Of a stretch of DNA of 32,564 nucleotides, positions 9,424 through 18,592 are shown in pieces. A program made the position numbers and the translations under genes. Positions within the stretch are counted from its first letter, which is position 1; every line of letters begins with the position of its first letter. The stretch lies in assembly GCA_024640695.1 (NCBI GenBank), contig JAHEEM010000012.1:1-32564 (forward strand), written 5' to 3'. A model generated the notes under the pieces. The model did not search any database and was not told the origin of the DNA. It worked only from the letters and a program-made list of their open reading frames with translations. The stretch is from Rhodospirillaceae bacterium (GTDB lineage: Bacteria > Pseudomonadota > Gammaproteobacteria > Steroidobacterales > Rariloculaceae).

Positions 9424-10422
9424 TCATGCGTCGTAAGCGGTACGGCTGCGGACGACGAGATAGAAGAAGAATGGCACGCCTATCAATGCTGTGACGACGC
9501 CGAGATGAAGTTCGCTTTGTGTTGCGACGACCCTTACGAGCACGTCGGCGCTCAGCAACAGTGATGCCCCGCCGAGCGCACTCGCCGGCAGCAGTTTGCT
9601 CGGCTGAAATCCGACCAGCGGGCGGAGCAAATGCGGCACGACGAGGCCAACGAAGCCGATCACGCCGCTGACCGCAGTCGCTGCGCCCACGCAGCATGCG
9701 GCTCCGATCGTGACGAGCAGTCGCAGCCGGCCCATGTTTACACCGAGGCTGACCGCCGTCTCCGTCCCAAGGCTCAGTGCGTCCAGGGGTCGGGCGGTCA
9801 TGGCGAGCAATATCCATCCCACGGCCATGAACGGGGTGATGAGCCAGAAATGGCTCATGCTGCGATCCGTGATGGAACCGAGCAGCCAGAACACGATCTC
9901 CAGGGATGCGAACGGATTCGGTGAAATCGATAGTGCGAGCGAGGTCAGTGCCCCGCAGAGGCTCGAGATGGCGACGCCGGCGAGAATCAGCGTCAATGTG
10001 CCGCCGCCTGTTGTCAGTGGCTGCAGTATCAGCACAGCGATCAGCGAGCCAGAGATCGCAAGCAGTGGCAGTGCCACTGGGAACTGCAGCGCGAGACCCG
10101 AGTAGATGGCGATGACCGCGCCGAGCGCAGAGGCGCTCGAGATGCCGATCACGCCAGGCTCCGCGAGCGGGTTGCGCAGATAGCCTTGCAGGCATGCGCC
10201 AGCAAGCGCGAGACTCGCGCCAATGACGGTGCCGAGTAAAGCGCGGGGCAGCCGCAACTCCCAGAAGATCAGTGACAGCGTGTCGGCGTTCTCGTCGTGC
10301 AGGAGACCCCGCAGCTCGGCGAAGCTGAGGCCGGACGGGCCGACGGCCAGCGAGGCCGCGAATGACAGAAACGTGAGTCCGGCTAAAAGGAGCAGCAGCC
10401 GCGAATAAGCGATGTCGCGCAT
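9424..10422 (-). CDS. btuC: FecCD-family permease, BtuC-like
   Basis: LPRALLGTVIGASLALAGACLQGYLRNPLAEPGVIGISSASALGAV and GVIGFVGLVVPHLLRPLVG motifs. Confidence 0.92.
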   Translation of the reverse strand: MRDIAYSRLLLLLAGLTFLSFAASLAVGPSGLSFAELRGLLHDENADTLSLIFWELRLPRALLGTVIGASLALAGACLQGYLRNPLAEPGVIGISSASALGAVIAIYSGLALQFPVALPLLAISGSLIAVLILQPLTTGGGTLTLILAGVAISSLCGALTSLALSISPNPFASLEIVFWLLGSITDRSMSHFWLITPFMAVGWILLAMTARPLDALSLGTETAVSLGVNMGRLRLLVTIGAACCVGAATAVSGVIGFVGLVVPHLLRPLVGFQPSKLLPASALGGASLLLSADVLVRVVATQSELHLGVVTALIGVPFFFYLVVRSRTAYDA

Positions 10423-11330
10423 CAGGCTCCGTTCTCGGTGCCGCGGACGAGCGCATCGCGGGCGTTGCGCAGCTGTTCGAGCGCGTCGAGGCTATGCAGC
10501 GTCCCGCAGAGCCAAGCGCTATCGGGAATCTCCAGCGCCTTCGCCTCGCGCATCACGGCCCGCACGACGGGGTGACGGCGCTGCTCAGACGCGAGCGCAG
10601 GCGGGTCATCCCAGGGATAACCGAGATCGATCAGGGCCGGGCGCAGCAACAGCAGCGCCTCGAGGCTGATGCGGGTCGATTGCGTGAATCCGAGTCGATC
10701 GCCGGGCGTCGATAAACCCGCGCGGTGAACGATGTCGGCGAGTAATCCCGTCTGGCCGGTGGTCCAGCCGTTCGCATCGTAGTTGACGAACAGCGGCCGT
10801 TGATGCTTGTCATCGACGCTCAGTCGATCGAGCCGCCGGTCGAACTCGTCGATGAGCTGCGACGCTCGCTCATCGGTGCCGAGCGCGGCGCCTAGCGTAC
10901 GTAGATTATCCTCGATCTCCTCCAACGTGTCCGCCATCGGCAGTTCGAGCACCGCGTAGCCGAGCCGCCTGAGCAGGCTTACTGTCGGCCGAAATCCGAA
11001 GGGTCCCGTGACGACGAGATCGGGTGTCAGCGCGATGATCTCCTCGGCGATGCCGTGGTTGAGGTGGATACCTTCGACCTGTGAAGCAATGCTCGAGGTA
11101 CGCGCATCCGCAGCGATGTATGACAACGAGGCGATACGCTGGCGCGGCGCGAGGCTCATCACGAGCTGGTCCGTACAGACGTTGATGGATGCGATGCGCT
11201 GCGGGAATCGCTCGCTGGCTGGCGCAGACAACGGCAGCAGCAGGGCGGCTGCTAGGGCCCAGCGCCGGGCGCGACGAAGCGGCGCCCGGCGGGTCGGAGC
11301 GCCCTGCGTCGGCAGCTTTGTATTGTTCAC
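10422..11330 (-). CDS. btuF: Periplasmic substrate-binding protein, BtuF-like
   Basis: Signal peptide; RIASINVCTDQLVMSLAPRQRIASLSY and EIIALTPDLVVTGPFG motifs; start overlaps the permease gene boundary; GTG start with AGGTG upstream. Confidence 0.88.
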   Translation of the reverse strand: MNNTKLPTQGAPTRRAPLRRARRWALAAALLLPLSAPASERFPQRIASINVCTDQLVMSLAPRQRIASLSYIAADARTSSIASQVEGIHLNHGIAEEIIALTPDLVVTGPFGFRPTVSLLRRLGYAVLELPMADTLEEIEDNLRTLGAALGTDERASQLIDEFDRRLDRLSVDDKHQRPLFVNYDANGWTTGQTGLLADIVHRAGLSTPGDRLGFTQSTRISLEALLLLRPALIDLGYPWDDPPALASEQRRHPVVRAVMREAKALEIPDSAWLCGTLHSLDALEQLRNARDALVRGTENGA

Positions 11331-11483
11331 GGCAACACCTCGAGTTCATCGCACGTAGGCGGTTGCCGGTTGGTTGATAGCTGCTTCCGGGCAGCTTACG
11401 CGTCGCACACCGACTGACCGCGTCGGTGTCGCCACTGCGGTTCGACCGCTCCGCTGGGTTGACCCGCCCCCGGATGGACGACT

Positions 11484-11665
11484 TGACGGCAGGTCTCCTG
11501 GCTTGCGGCTCGCTGCTCTACCACTCGCCTTCCCAGGCTCGCGCCCAGTGGCAGATAGTGAATGGTGAGCTAGCCGCTTACAGTTGCGGGCACAGCCACG
11601 GCCTCAGGCAGCTCTGCCTTCACCGTGTTCCCTTTCAAACCCCAAAGGGGTACCGTCACCGTTGA
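11484..11665 (-). ncRNA. Cobalamin (adenosylcobalamin-type) riboswitch upstream of btuFCD
   Basis: Minus strand shows in order GGTGA...GGGAACACGGTGAA, GCTGTGCCCGCAACTGTAAGCGG, TGCCACTGGG, and GAGCCGCAAGCCAGGAGACCTGCCGTC, the conserved core of cobalamin riboswitches. Confidence 0.95.
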
Positions 11666-11828
11666 CTATAGTCCTGGCTGAGGGGGGCGGCAAGCCAAGA
11701 TGCCGGCGCAGTTTGCCGCGTGTCGCAGACGGCCACTCTAATAACGAGGGTAGCGTCGCATGGTTTGCGTCTAATGTTCAGCTGATTGACAGACTCAGCG
11801 CAACATCAGATCAACTGAAGGTGCCTTA

Positions 11829-12926
11829 ATGCGCCTCCTGAGGTGTTACGGTGTGCGCTCGAGTGCGCGTCGTCAATCCGCTCATTCGGTTACGGACCAG
11901 CAACTTGTGCGGAGACTCGAGATAGAAGCCGATACTTTGGAAGAAGTTCTGCCGACAGCCCGCGATGTCGAGGCCGCAGCCGCGCGAATCTCTGACTGGC
12001 TAATCACGACACCCGTGCTCGAGAGCGAAGTTCTGAATCAGCGTGCGGGCTGTCGTGTCCTCGTCAAGGCCGAATCTCTGCAGCACAGCGGCAGCTTCAA
12101 GATTCGCGGTGCATTGAACCGCTTGCTGAGCTTGAGTCACGATGAGCGCCGGGCCGGCGTCGTGGCGTATTCGTCTGGCAACCATGCACAGGGGGTCGCG
12201 CTGGCGGCCAAGTGGCTCGGCGTGCGGGCCACGATCGTCATGCCTAAAGACGCACCGCAAATCAAATTATCCAACACGCGTGCGTTCGGCGCCGAAGTCG
12301 TGCTGTACGACCGTTACCGCGACGATCGCGAACGGATTGCGGCTGACATTGCCCAGCAACAGGGGGCGGCGCTGGTGCCGGCTTTCGATCATCCCGAGAT
12401 CATCGCCGGGCAGGGCACGGTTGGTCTGGAGCTTGCGCAGTTCGCACGCCGGCGCCGGCTGCCTCTCGACTGCCTGTTCGTGCCGTGCGGTGGTGGTGGC
12501 CTGGTCTCGGGCGTTGGGCTCAGCATCAAGGCCGCATACCCCGACTGCCGTATCTGCGCTGTAGAGCCAGAGGCGTATAATGACACCGCTATATCCCTTG
12601 CTGCCGGCAGCCGACAGATCATCGCCGGATATCCACAAACAATCTGCGACGCACTCATGACACCGACGCCAGGGGCAATTACGTTTGCGCTCAACCGAAC
12701 GCTGCTCGCCACGGCACTGGCCGTGACCGATGCCCAGGCCATACACGCGATGGCGTTTGCGGCCCGGCATCTCAAAGTCGTGCTCGAGCCCTCCGGTGCG
12801 GTCGGCCTCGCGGCCGCGCTTGCAGGCGCGGCCGCGGACTGTGATTGTGTTGGCGTAATACTCAGCGGCGCGAACGTCGACCTCGACCGTTATATTGCGG
12901 TCCTGAACGACTACCCGGATCCATAG
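11829..12926 (+). CDS. PLP-dependent threonine/serine dehydratase family protein
   Basis: Fold-type II PLP motif SGSFKIRGALNRL, SSGNHAQGVALAA, PCGGGGLVSGVG, LSGANVD. Confidence 0.92.
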   Translation: MRLLRCYGVRSSARRQSAHSVTDQQLVRRLEIEADTLEEVLPTARDVEAAAARISDWLITTPVLESEVLNQRAGCRVLVKAESLQHSGSFKIRGALNRLLSLSHDERRAGVVAYSSGNHAQGVALAAKWLGVRATIVMPKDAPQIKLSNTRAFGAEVVLYDRYRDDRERIAADIAQQQGAALVPAFDHPEIIAGQGTVGLELAQFARRRRLPLDCLFVPCGGGGLVSGVGLSIKAAYPDCRICAVEPEAYNDTAISLAAGSRQIIAGYPQTICDALMTPTPGAITFALNRTLLATALAVTDAQAIHAMAFAARHLKVVLEPSGAVGLAAALAGAAADCDCVGVILSGANVDLDRYIAVLNDYPDP

Positions 12927-12944
12927 AGAGGGACTGCGCTCGCT

Positions 12945-15900
12945 ATGACCCATCGCGATCTCAAAGGAGCTAGCAGCCAGAATCGTACCGACGGTGAGCC
13001 GGTGCTAATTTCAGGTCAGCAGGCGCTCGTGCAGTTGCTGTTGCTGCAGAGCCAGCGCGACCGCCTCGCCGGTCTGAACACTGCCGGCTTCGTCTCAGGC
13101 TACCGGGGCTCGCCTCTGGGTGGGCTGGACCTCGAGCTATGGCGGGCTGCTAGCGAACTCGAGGCGGCGCAGGTTCGATTCGAGCCCGGCCTCAATGAGG
13201 AGCTCGCGGCTACCTCGGTTTGGGGTGCGCAGCAGGCCAATCTATTCTCCGATGCGCGCTTCGATGGTGTCTTCGCTCTCTGGTACGGAAAAGGGCCGGG
13301 AGTCGATCGGTCTGGGGATGCGATCAAGCACGGTAACGCGGCTGGCACATCTCGCTACGGAGGTGTGCTCGTTGTTGCCGGCGACGACCATGCATGTAGA
13401 TCCTCGACTCTGCCGCAGCAGAGTGAGTTCATGTTCATGGATGCGATGATGCCGGTGCTGAACCCGGGCAGCGTTGCTGAGCTCATCGAATTCGGCCTGC
13501 AGGGCTATGCGCTGTCGCGATACAGTGGTTGCTGGGTCGGATTCATCGTCACTCAAGAGACTGCCGATGCAGCTCAAACAGTCACGCTCGGGCAGTCAAT
13601 GATCGAGCCAGTCGAGCCGGACTTCGCCCTGCCTGCCGACGGTCTGAATATTCGTTGGCCGGATCCGCCGCTTGCGCAGGAGCATCGTCTGCACATGCAC
13701 AAGCTCCAAGCAGCAACAGCGTTTGCACGCGCAAACCGGCTCGACCGCGTCATTTGGAACTCGCCGCGAGCGCGCATCGGCTTGGTGGCTGTCGGCAAGT
13801 CATACGGCGACCTCATGCAGGCTCTGAGTATGCTCGGAGTGGATGCCGAGCGTGCTGCCGTTCTCGGGATCAGCCTATACAAAGTAGGCATGAGCTGGCC
13901 GCTCGAGCCGGAGGGCATCGCCAATTTTTCGTCGGGGCTGGAGGAGATCATCGTCGTCGAGGAAAAACGCGGCGTGGTCGAGATGCAGATTAAGGAGCAG
14001 CTCTACGACAGGCGCACCGGCGCCTCGCCCATCGTCATCGGCAAGCAAGACGAGCGCGGTGCACCGCTGTTACCGAGTACCGGCGAGCTCACGGCGGGTC
14101 TCGTGGCATGCGCGCTGGCACAGCGGCTCGCACGGATCCATCAGAGCGGCGAGCTCGCGCATCGCATAGCCAAGCTCGTGGATGTCTCGCCTGCACGGCT
14201 GACGACTGGGCTGGGCGGCGGACGCCTGCCGCACTTCTGCTCTGGCTGCCCGCACAACACGTCGACGCGGGTTCCCGAAGGCAGTCGCGCCGCGGCCGGT
14301 ATCGGCTGTCATTTCATGGCGCTGTGGATGGACCGGTCGACCGCGACGTACACCCAGATGGGCGGAGAGGGGGCCACGTGGATCGGGCAAGCGCCGTTCG
14401 TTAGCACCGAGCACATGTTTCAGAACCTCGGTGACGGTACCTACACCCATTCAGGGCTGCTCGCTATACGCGCGGCCGTGGCGGCTGGTGTCAACATCAC
14501 ATTTAAGATCCTCTACAACGATGCCGTGGCGATGACTGGCGGGCAGCCTGTCGAGGGCGGTTTCAGCCCGGCACAAATCGCTCGGCAGCTCGTCGCGGAA
14601 GGCGTTGGGCGTGTGGTTATTGTCAGTGAACACCCGGGCAAGTATGCCGGCGACGCAGGGGTTCCGCCCGCCGTCAATGTCTTCGGCAGAGACGAGTTGG
14701 ATCGCGTGCAGATTCAACTGCGCGGGCACAAGGGCGTATCGGCACTGATCTACGATCAGGCCTGTGCGGCCGAGACGCGGCGCAAGCGCAAGCGCGGCCT
14801 CGCGCCGACGCCGGAGCGGCGCGTGGTTATCAATGATCTCGTTTGTGAGGGATGCGGAGATTGCAACGCACAGTCCAACTGCCTGTCGGTGCTGCCGCTC
14901 GAGACGGAGCTGGGCCGCAAGCGGACGATCGATCAATCAGCTTGTAATCGGGATTACAGCTGTCTAAAAGGCTTCTGCCCGAGCTTTGTTACCCTGCGCG
15001 GTGCCGCGCCGCGGCGCCGTGAGCTGAAGCTGCCGGCAGATTTGCCCATGCCTGCCACGGCGTCACGCACAGGCGCATTCAATATCGTTATCGCCGGTGT
15101 CGGCGGAACTGGCGTGGTGACCTCAGGCCGGGTTCTGGCGCTTGCCGCGCATCTCGAAGGCAAGTCGGTTGTCGGGCTCGCGCAGACCGGGCTCGCGCAG
15201 AAATTTGGTGCCGTCCTTTCCCACGTCCGCATCGCAGACAGCGCCGCTGAGCTTTGCGGCGGTCCGCGTGTAGCCGAAGGACAAACCGATCTGCTGCTCG
15301 CGAGTGACCTCATGGTAGCGGCGGCGCAGTCCGCGCTGACACTGCTGGCGCCCGATCGCTCGGCCATCGTCGTCGATTCTCATCACGGGCTGCCGCCGGC
15401 GTTCATACACGAGCGCGATCTCGAGTTTCCCGCGCGGGCACTGCTTGCAGCCCTGGAGGAGCGCGGGCGCAGCGATAGCTTCACGGTGTTCGACGCCACT
15501 CGCTACGCAACGGAGCTGCTCGGTGACGCGATGCTGGCCAATGTAGTGATTCTCGGTGCGGCTTTGCAGCTCGGGCTCCTTCCCGTTTCCGAAGCTGCGA
15601 TCGATCGCGCGTTCGAGCAGTTCGGCAGCGCGGCGGAAAAGAACAGGCGCGCGCTGACGCTCGGGCGCTATGCCGCACACGACCCCGCCGGGCTTGAGTC
15701 GATGTGCGGGTCGCGCCGCCCGGCGCCGCAGCCGTTAGACGATGTCGATGCCCTCATCGAACACCGCAAGGCGTTCTTGACCGATTATCAGGACGCAGCG
15801 TACGCGGACCGATACGCCGCGCTGGTCGAGCGTATTCGGGCGAAGGAAACGAGTGTCGCCCCAGGGAGTACGGCCTTGATGGCGGCGGTCGCGCGGGAGT

Positions 15901-16430
15901 ACTTTCGGCTGCTCGCTTATAAAGATGAGTACGAAGTCGCGCGGCTGTTCACTCAGTCGGGCTTCATCGAGCAGCTGCAAGCGGACTACGAGGGCCCGAT
16001 GCGGTTGTCCTTGCATCTCGCGCCGCCGCTGCTCAGCCGTATCGATCCGACCTCGGGCCGCCCGCGCAAGCTCGAGTTCGGCCCATGGATCTTCGTCGTG
16101 CTGCGTCTGCTCGCGCGGCTGCGCCGTCTTCGCGGCGGTCCGTTCGATTTCTTCGGCTATGGTCGGGAGCGGCGGATGGAGCGGCAACTACTGCGCGACT
16201 ATGAGGCGCTGCTGACGCAGCTGGGCGATGAGCTCGACGCCACGCGGCTGCCTCTGGCGGTGGCGCTCGCCGAGCTGCCAAAGGAAATCCGCGGATTCGG
16301 GCCGGTCAAGGCTGCGGCAGTGGCACGGGCCGCGTCGGAAAAAGCGGAGCTGCTGGCCGAGTGGCAAGCAGCTGGAGCTGCGAGAACGACCGATCGGGCC
16401 GCCGTGCCGGCACAGCAGCGCTCAGCTTAG
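12945..16430 (+). CDS. Fused indolepyruvate (2-oxoacid) ferredoxin oxidoreductase family protein
   Basis: 1161 aa; GFVSGYRGSPLGGLD N-terminus, TPP region (HFCSGCPHNTST, YNDAVAMTGGQP), Cys-rich cluster motif CEGCGDCNAQSNC, and gamma domain GVGGTGVVTSGRVLA. Confidence 0.93.
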   Translation: MTHRDLKGASSQNRTDGEPVLISGQQALVQLLLLQSQRDRLAGLNTAGFVSGYRGSPLGGLDLELWRAASELEAAQVRFEPGLNEELAATSVWGAQQANLFSDARFDGVFALWYGKGPGVDRSGDAIKHGNAAGTSRYGGVLVVAGDDHACRSSTLPQQSEFMFMDAMMPVLNPGSVAELIEFGLQGYALSRYSGCWVGFIVTQETADAAQTVTLGQSMIEPVEPDFALPADGLNIRWPDPPLAQEHRLHMHKLQAATAFARANRLDRVIWNSPRARIGLVAVGKSYGDLMQALSMLGVDAERAAVLGISLYKVGMSWPLEPEGIANFSSGLEEIIVVEEKRGVVEMQIKEQLYDRRTGASPIVIGKQDERGAPLLPSTGELTAGLVACALAQRLARIHQSGELAHRIAKLVDVSPARLTTGLGGGRLPHFCSGCPHNTSTRVPEGSRAAAGIGCHFMALWMDRSTATYTQMGGEGATWIGQAPFVSTEHMFQNLGDGTYTHSGLLAIRAAVAAGVNITFKILYNDAVAMTGGQPVEGGFSPAQIARQLVAEGVGRVVIVSEHPGKYAGDAGVPPAVNVFGRDELDRVQIQLRGHKGVSALIYDQACAAETRRKRKRGLAPTPERRVVINDLVCEGCGDCNAQSNCLSVLPLETELGRKRTIDQSACNRDYSCLKGFCPSFVTLRGAAPRRRELKLPADLPMPATASRTGAFNIVIAGVGGTGVVTSGRVLALAAHLEGKSVVGLAQTGLAQKFGAVLSHVRIADSAAELCGGPRVAEGQTDLLLASDLMVAAAQSALTLLAPDRSAIVVDSHHGLPPAFIHERDLEFPARALLAALEERGRSDSFTVFDATRYATELLGDAMLANVVILGAALQLGLLPVSEAAIDRAFEQFGSAAEKNRRALTLGRYAAHDPAGLESMCGSRRPAPQPLDDVDALIEHRKAFLTDYQDAAYADRYAALVERIRAKETSVAPGSTALMAAVAREYFRLLAYKDEYEVARLFTQSGFIEQLQADYEGPMRLSLHLAPPLLSRIDPTSGRPRKLEFGPWIFVVLRLLARLRRLRGGPFDFFGYGRERRMERQLLRDYEALLTQLGDELDATRLPLAVALAELPKEIRGFGPVKAAAVARAASEKAELLAEWQAAGAARTTDRAAVPAQQRSA

Positions 16431-16771
16431 CGCGGGCCGCGAATTTCCTCGGCGGTGGCGCAGCGGATACAGCGGTCGGCAAACGGTTGGGCCTTGAGGC
16501 GCGCCAGAGGAATCTCCTCGTTGCAGGTGACACACACACCGTAGGTTCCGTTCTTGATCTGCTCCAAAGCGCGCGCGACGCTGCTCAGCTCCATTTGAGC
16601 CTCGTTGCCAAGCGCATCGACTACCTCCGCGTTCTCGAGCTCTTGCGCCTGTTCCTGAGAGTCGGCGCTTCGTCCACCGGTCAAGTTCTCTTTGATGCGT
16701 TCGAGGCGACTCGCCAGCTCCGCGCGCCTGATGACGAGCTGTTCGTAAATTTCCGCGAATTCGTTGTTCAT
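16427..16771 (-). CDS. TraR/DksA-family C4 zinc finger protein
   Basis: Coiled-coil N-terminus and CVTCNEEIPLARLKAQPFADRCIRC zinc finger. ATG at 16771. Confidence 0.88.
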   Translation of the reverse strand: MNNEFAEIYEQLVIRRAELASRLERIKENLTGGRSADSQEQAQELENAEVVDALGNEAQMELSSVARALEQIKNGTYGVCVTCNEEIPLARLKAQPFADRCIRCATAEEIRGPR

Positions 16772-17020
16772 GCCGATACCTAATTCTTTATGAGATGACG
16801 GATGGCAACCGCGCTGCTCGGACGCATGGCCGAGCGCAGATGAAATTCTCAAGCGTGGCTTAGCTCGGAGCATAGCCTGTATTTCCCAGCCGCCCAAGTG
16901 CAGCGTGCTGGTTCGTGGGTCTAAGCGAGCAGCGGCGGAAGGTTACGCCGGTTCGCCATGCGGCCTCTTGGCGAGAGGGTAGTGTCTGTCCGCAGCTCGG
17001 ACCGCGACGGTCAGTGTTGC

Positions 17021-17854
17021 CTAGCTGTCTTCGCCGCTCAGGGCACGGAAACGCGACATGTGGTGCGCGGCGAGTGCGCTCTCTCCGCGCCATTCGTACA
17101 GTCGTGCGAGATTGTAATGTGCATCGGGCAGTGTCGGGTCCGAGCTCACGGCACGTTGATAGTTGTCGATGGCGTCGTCGATTGTGCCCTGGTCCTCGAG
17201 AACGACGCCTAGGTTGAATGCTGCGATTGCGTGATCCGGATGCAGCTCGAGCGCCTCGCGATAGAGTGCCTCTGCGGCTCCGTAATCTCGCGTGGCATGC
17301 AGGATTCGGCCGAGATTGATGCTAGCGCTCACGTGGCCGGGGTCTATAGCCAGCGCTCGTCGGTAGGCATTTGCGGCTTCACCTTGCAGCTCGGCCCGAT
17401 CGAGTTTCAGGCCACGCTCGAACCAATAATCGGCCGTATCCGTGGTAACCAGCTTCACATCCATTCGGGCGCTGGCGATCGTTGCTGCGGAGGGATCGAA
17501 TTCCCTGACGGTGAAGTTGAACAGCGTCTGACCGGTCTCTGGATCCCAGCTCGTGTTGTTGTCCTGCACGAGCACGCGATTGTTAGCGGCGACGACTCGG
17601 ACCGAGCTCAGCGGCCTGCTCGGAGGCAGGTGGGCGCGCACTGCTCGCAGTGCCCGCCACATCCGTCGCACACCAAGATTCTGCTGCTCGAGAACTTTGG
17701 TCGAGCGCAGCAGCACCAGATCCTGGAACGAGAATCGAAAATGGCCTTGGGGGTTTTTCAGCGGGGAAACGAACCCGGCCCGTGCTGCTGCACGTACGCG
17801 TTGTTGAGAATCGCCGATTAGATCGGCAACTTCCCGGGTGGAATAGGCCCGCAT
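17021..17854 (-). CDS. MerR-like HTH domain fused to TPR repeats
   Basis: N-terminal YSTREVADLIGDSQQRVRAAARAGFVSP...GHFRFSFQDLVLLR (MerR-like winged HTH), then TPR units (AANAYRRALAIDPGHVSASINLGRILHATRDYGAAEALYREALELHPDHAIAAFNLGVVLEDQG...). Confidence 0.82.
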   Translation of the reverse strand: MRAYSTREVADLIGDSQQRVRAAARAGFVSPLKNPQGHFRFSFQDLVLLRSTKVLEQQNLGVRRMWRALRAVRAHLPPSRPLSSVRVVAANNRVLVQDNNTSWDPETGQTLFNFTVREFDPSAATIASARMDVKLVTTDTADYWFERGLKLDRAELQGEAANAYRRALAIDPGHVSASINLGRILHATRDYGAAEALYREALELHPDHAIAAFNLGVVLEDQGTIDDAIDNYQRAVSSDPTLPDAHYNLARLYEWRGESALAAHHMSRFRALSGEDS

Positions 17855-17972
17855 GGAACACGATTATCGAGTAGCGAGCTTGGTAAATCCAGCTTTATTG
17901 CTCGTGCTTTTGAACACTTCCATGGGCTATCGGTCACCCGAATCGACGTGTTATCGAGCAGTGATCGGGCTA

Positions 17973-17989
17973 GTTCATCTTCAGTTCAG
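17973..17989 (+). promoter_or_regulatory. Candidate response-regulator-type direct repeat (GTTCA-N6-GTTCA)
   Basis: GTTCATCTTCAGTTCAG: two half-sites 11 bp apart, upstream of the small secreted protein gene. Confidence 0.35.
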
Positions 17990-18034
17990 CCCCGCGGCAG
18001 TAACCTGAGATCGAACAGTCGAAGGAGAATTACG

Positions 18035-18382
18035 ATGTTGCGAAATATCCTGATTACTGGCACGGCGATCTGTCTGTCGATAGGCAGCGGCCTGGCGCGG
18101 GCGGATCATGACAGGGAGCTGCGCTATGTCGTCGGCGGTGCAATCCTCGGCGCAGCGCTCGGTGAGCTGGCTTACGCAAGTGATCGCCGCGGTTACGTGA
18201 CCGTCGACTACGGGCATGGTGACGGATACGGCTATGGGCCTCGCTACGGCTACCGACCGGGCATCGTCTATCCGCCGCCGAGATTCTTCGCTCGCTACGG
18301 CCAGCATCGGTCTTGGGGCCGTGACTTCCGACGTGGACACCCGCATTGGCCGGGTCGTCACGACAGGCGTCACCACCGCTAA
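18035..18382 (+). CDS. Small secreted Gly/Tyr/Arg/His-rich protein
   Basis: Signal peptide MLRNILITGTAICLSIGSGLARA, glycine-rich hydrophobic segment (VVGGAILGAALGELA), low-complexity GYG/R/H tail. GAAGGAG ribosome-binding site. Confidence 0.75.
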   Translation: MLRNILITGTAICLSIGSGLARADHDRELRYVVGGAILGAALGELAYASDRRGYVTVDYGHGDGYGYGPRYGYRPGIVYPPPRFFARYGQHRSWGRDFRRGHPHWPGRHDRRHHR

Positions 18383-18408
18383 GATGGAGCTCAACTCGCC
18401 GCCATCGG

Positions 18409-18439
18409 GGCCGCCTGCTTGCATCAGGCGGCCGCTTTT
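18409..18439 (+). terminator. Rho-independent terminator
   Basis: GGCCGCCTG-cttgcat-CAGGCGGCC perfect 9-bp stem, followed by gcTTTTC. Confidence 0.85.
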
Positions 18440-18592
18440 CTAAGTACATCCGATTGCCACAGTCGCCCGTCCGCTGCCGCGACGGCCTCAGCTAACTGTA
18501 TTCCTGTGTATCGGACGATTGCCTCCCCGTCGGGCTGGTTAGCCGCCGGCCGTTGCGCTTATAGTCCGCGGGTGTTTATAGGGGAGGTGACC

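Noticed and set aside
9407-10456. 349-aa minus-strand ORF overlapping btuC
   Set aside because: Out-of-frame shadow of the BtuC-like permease; Arg-rich low-complexity translation without family motifs.
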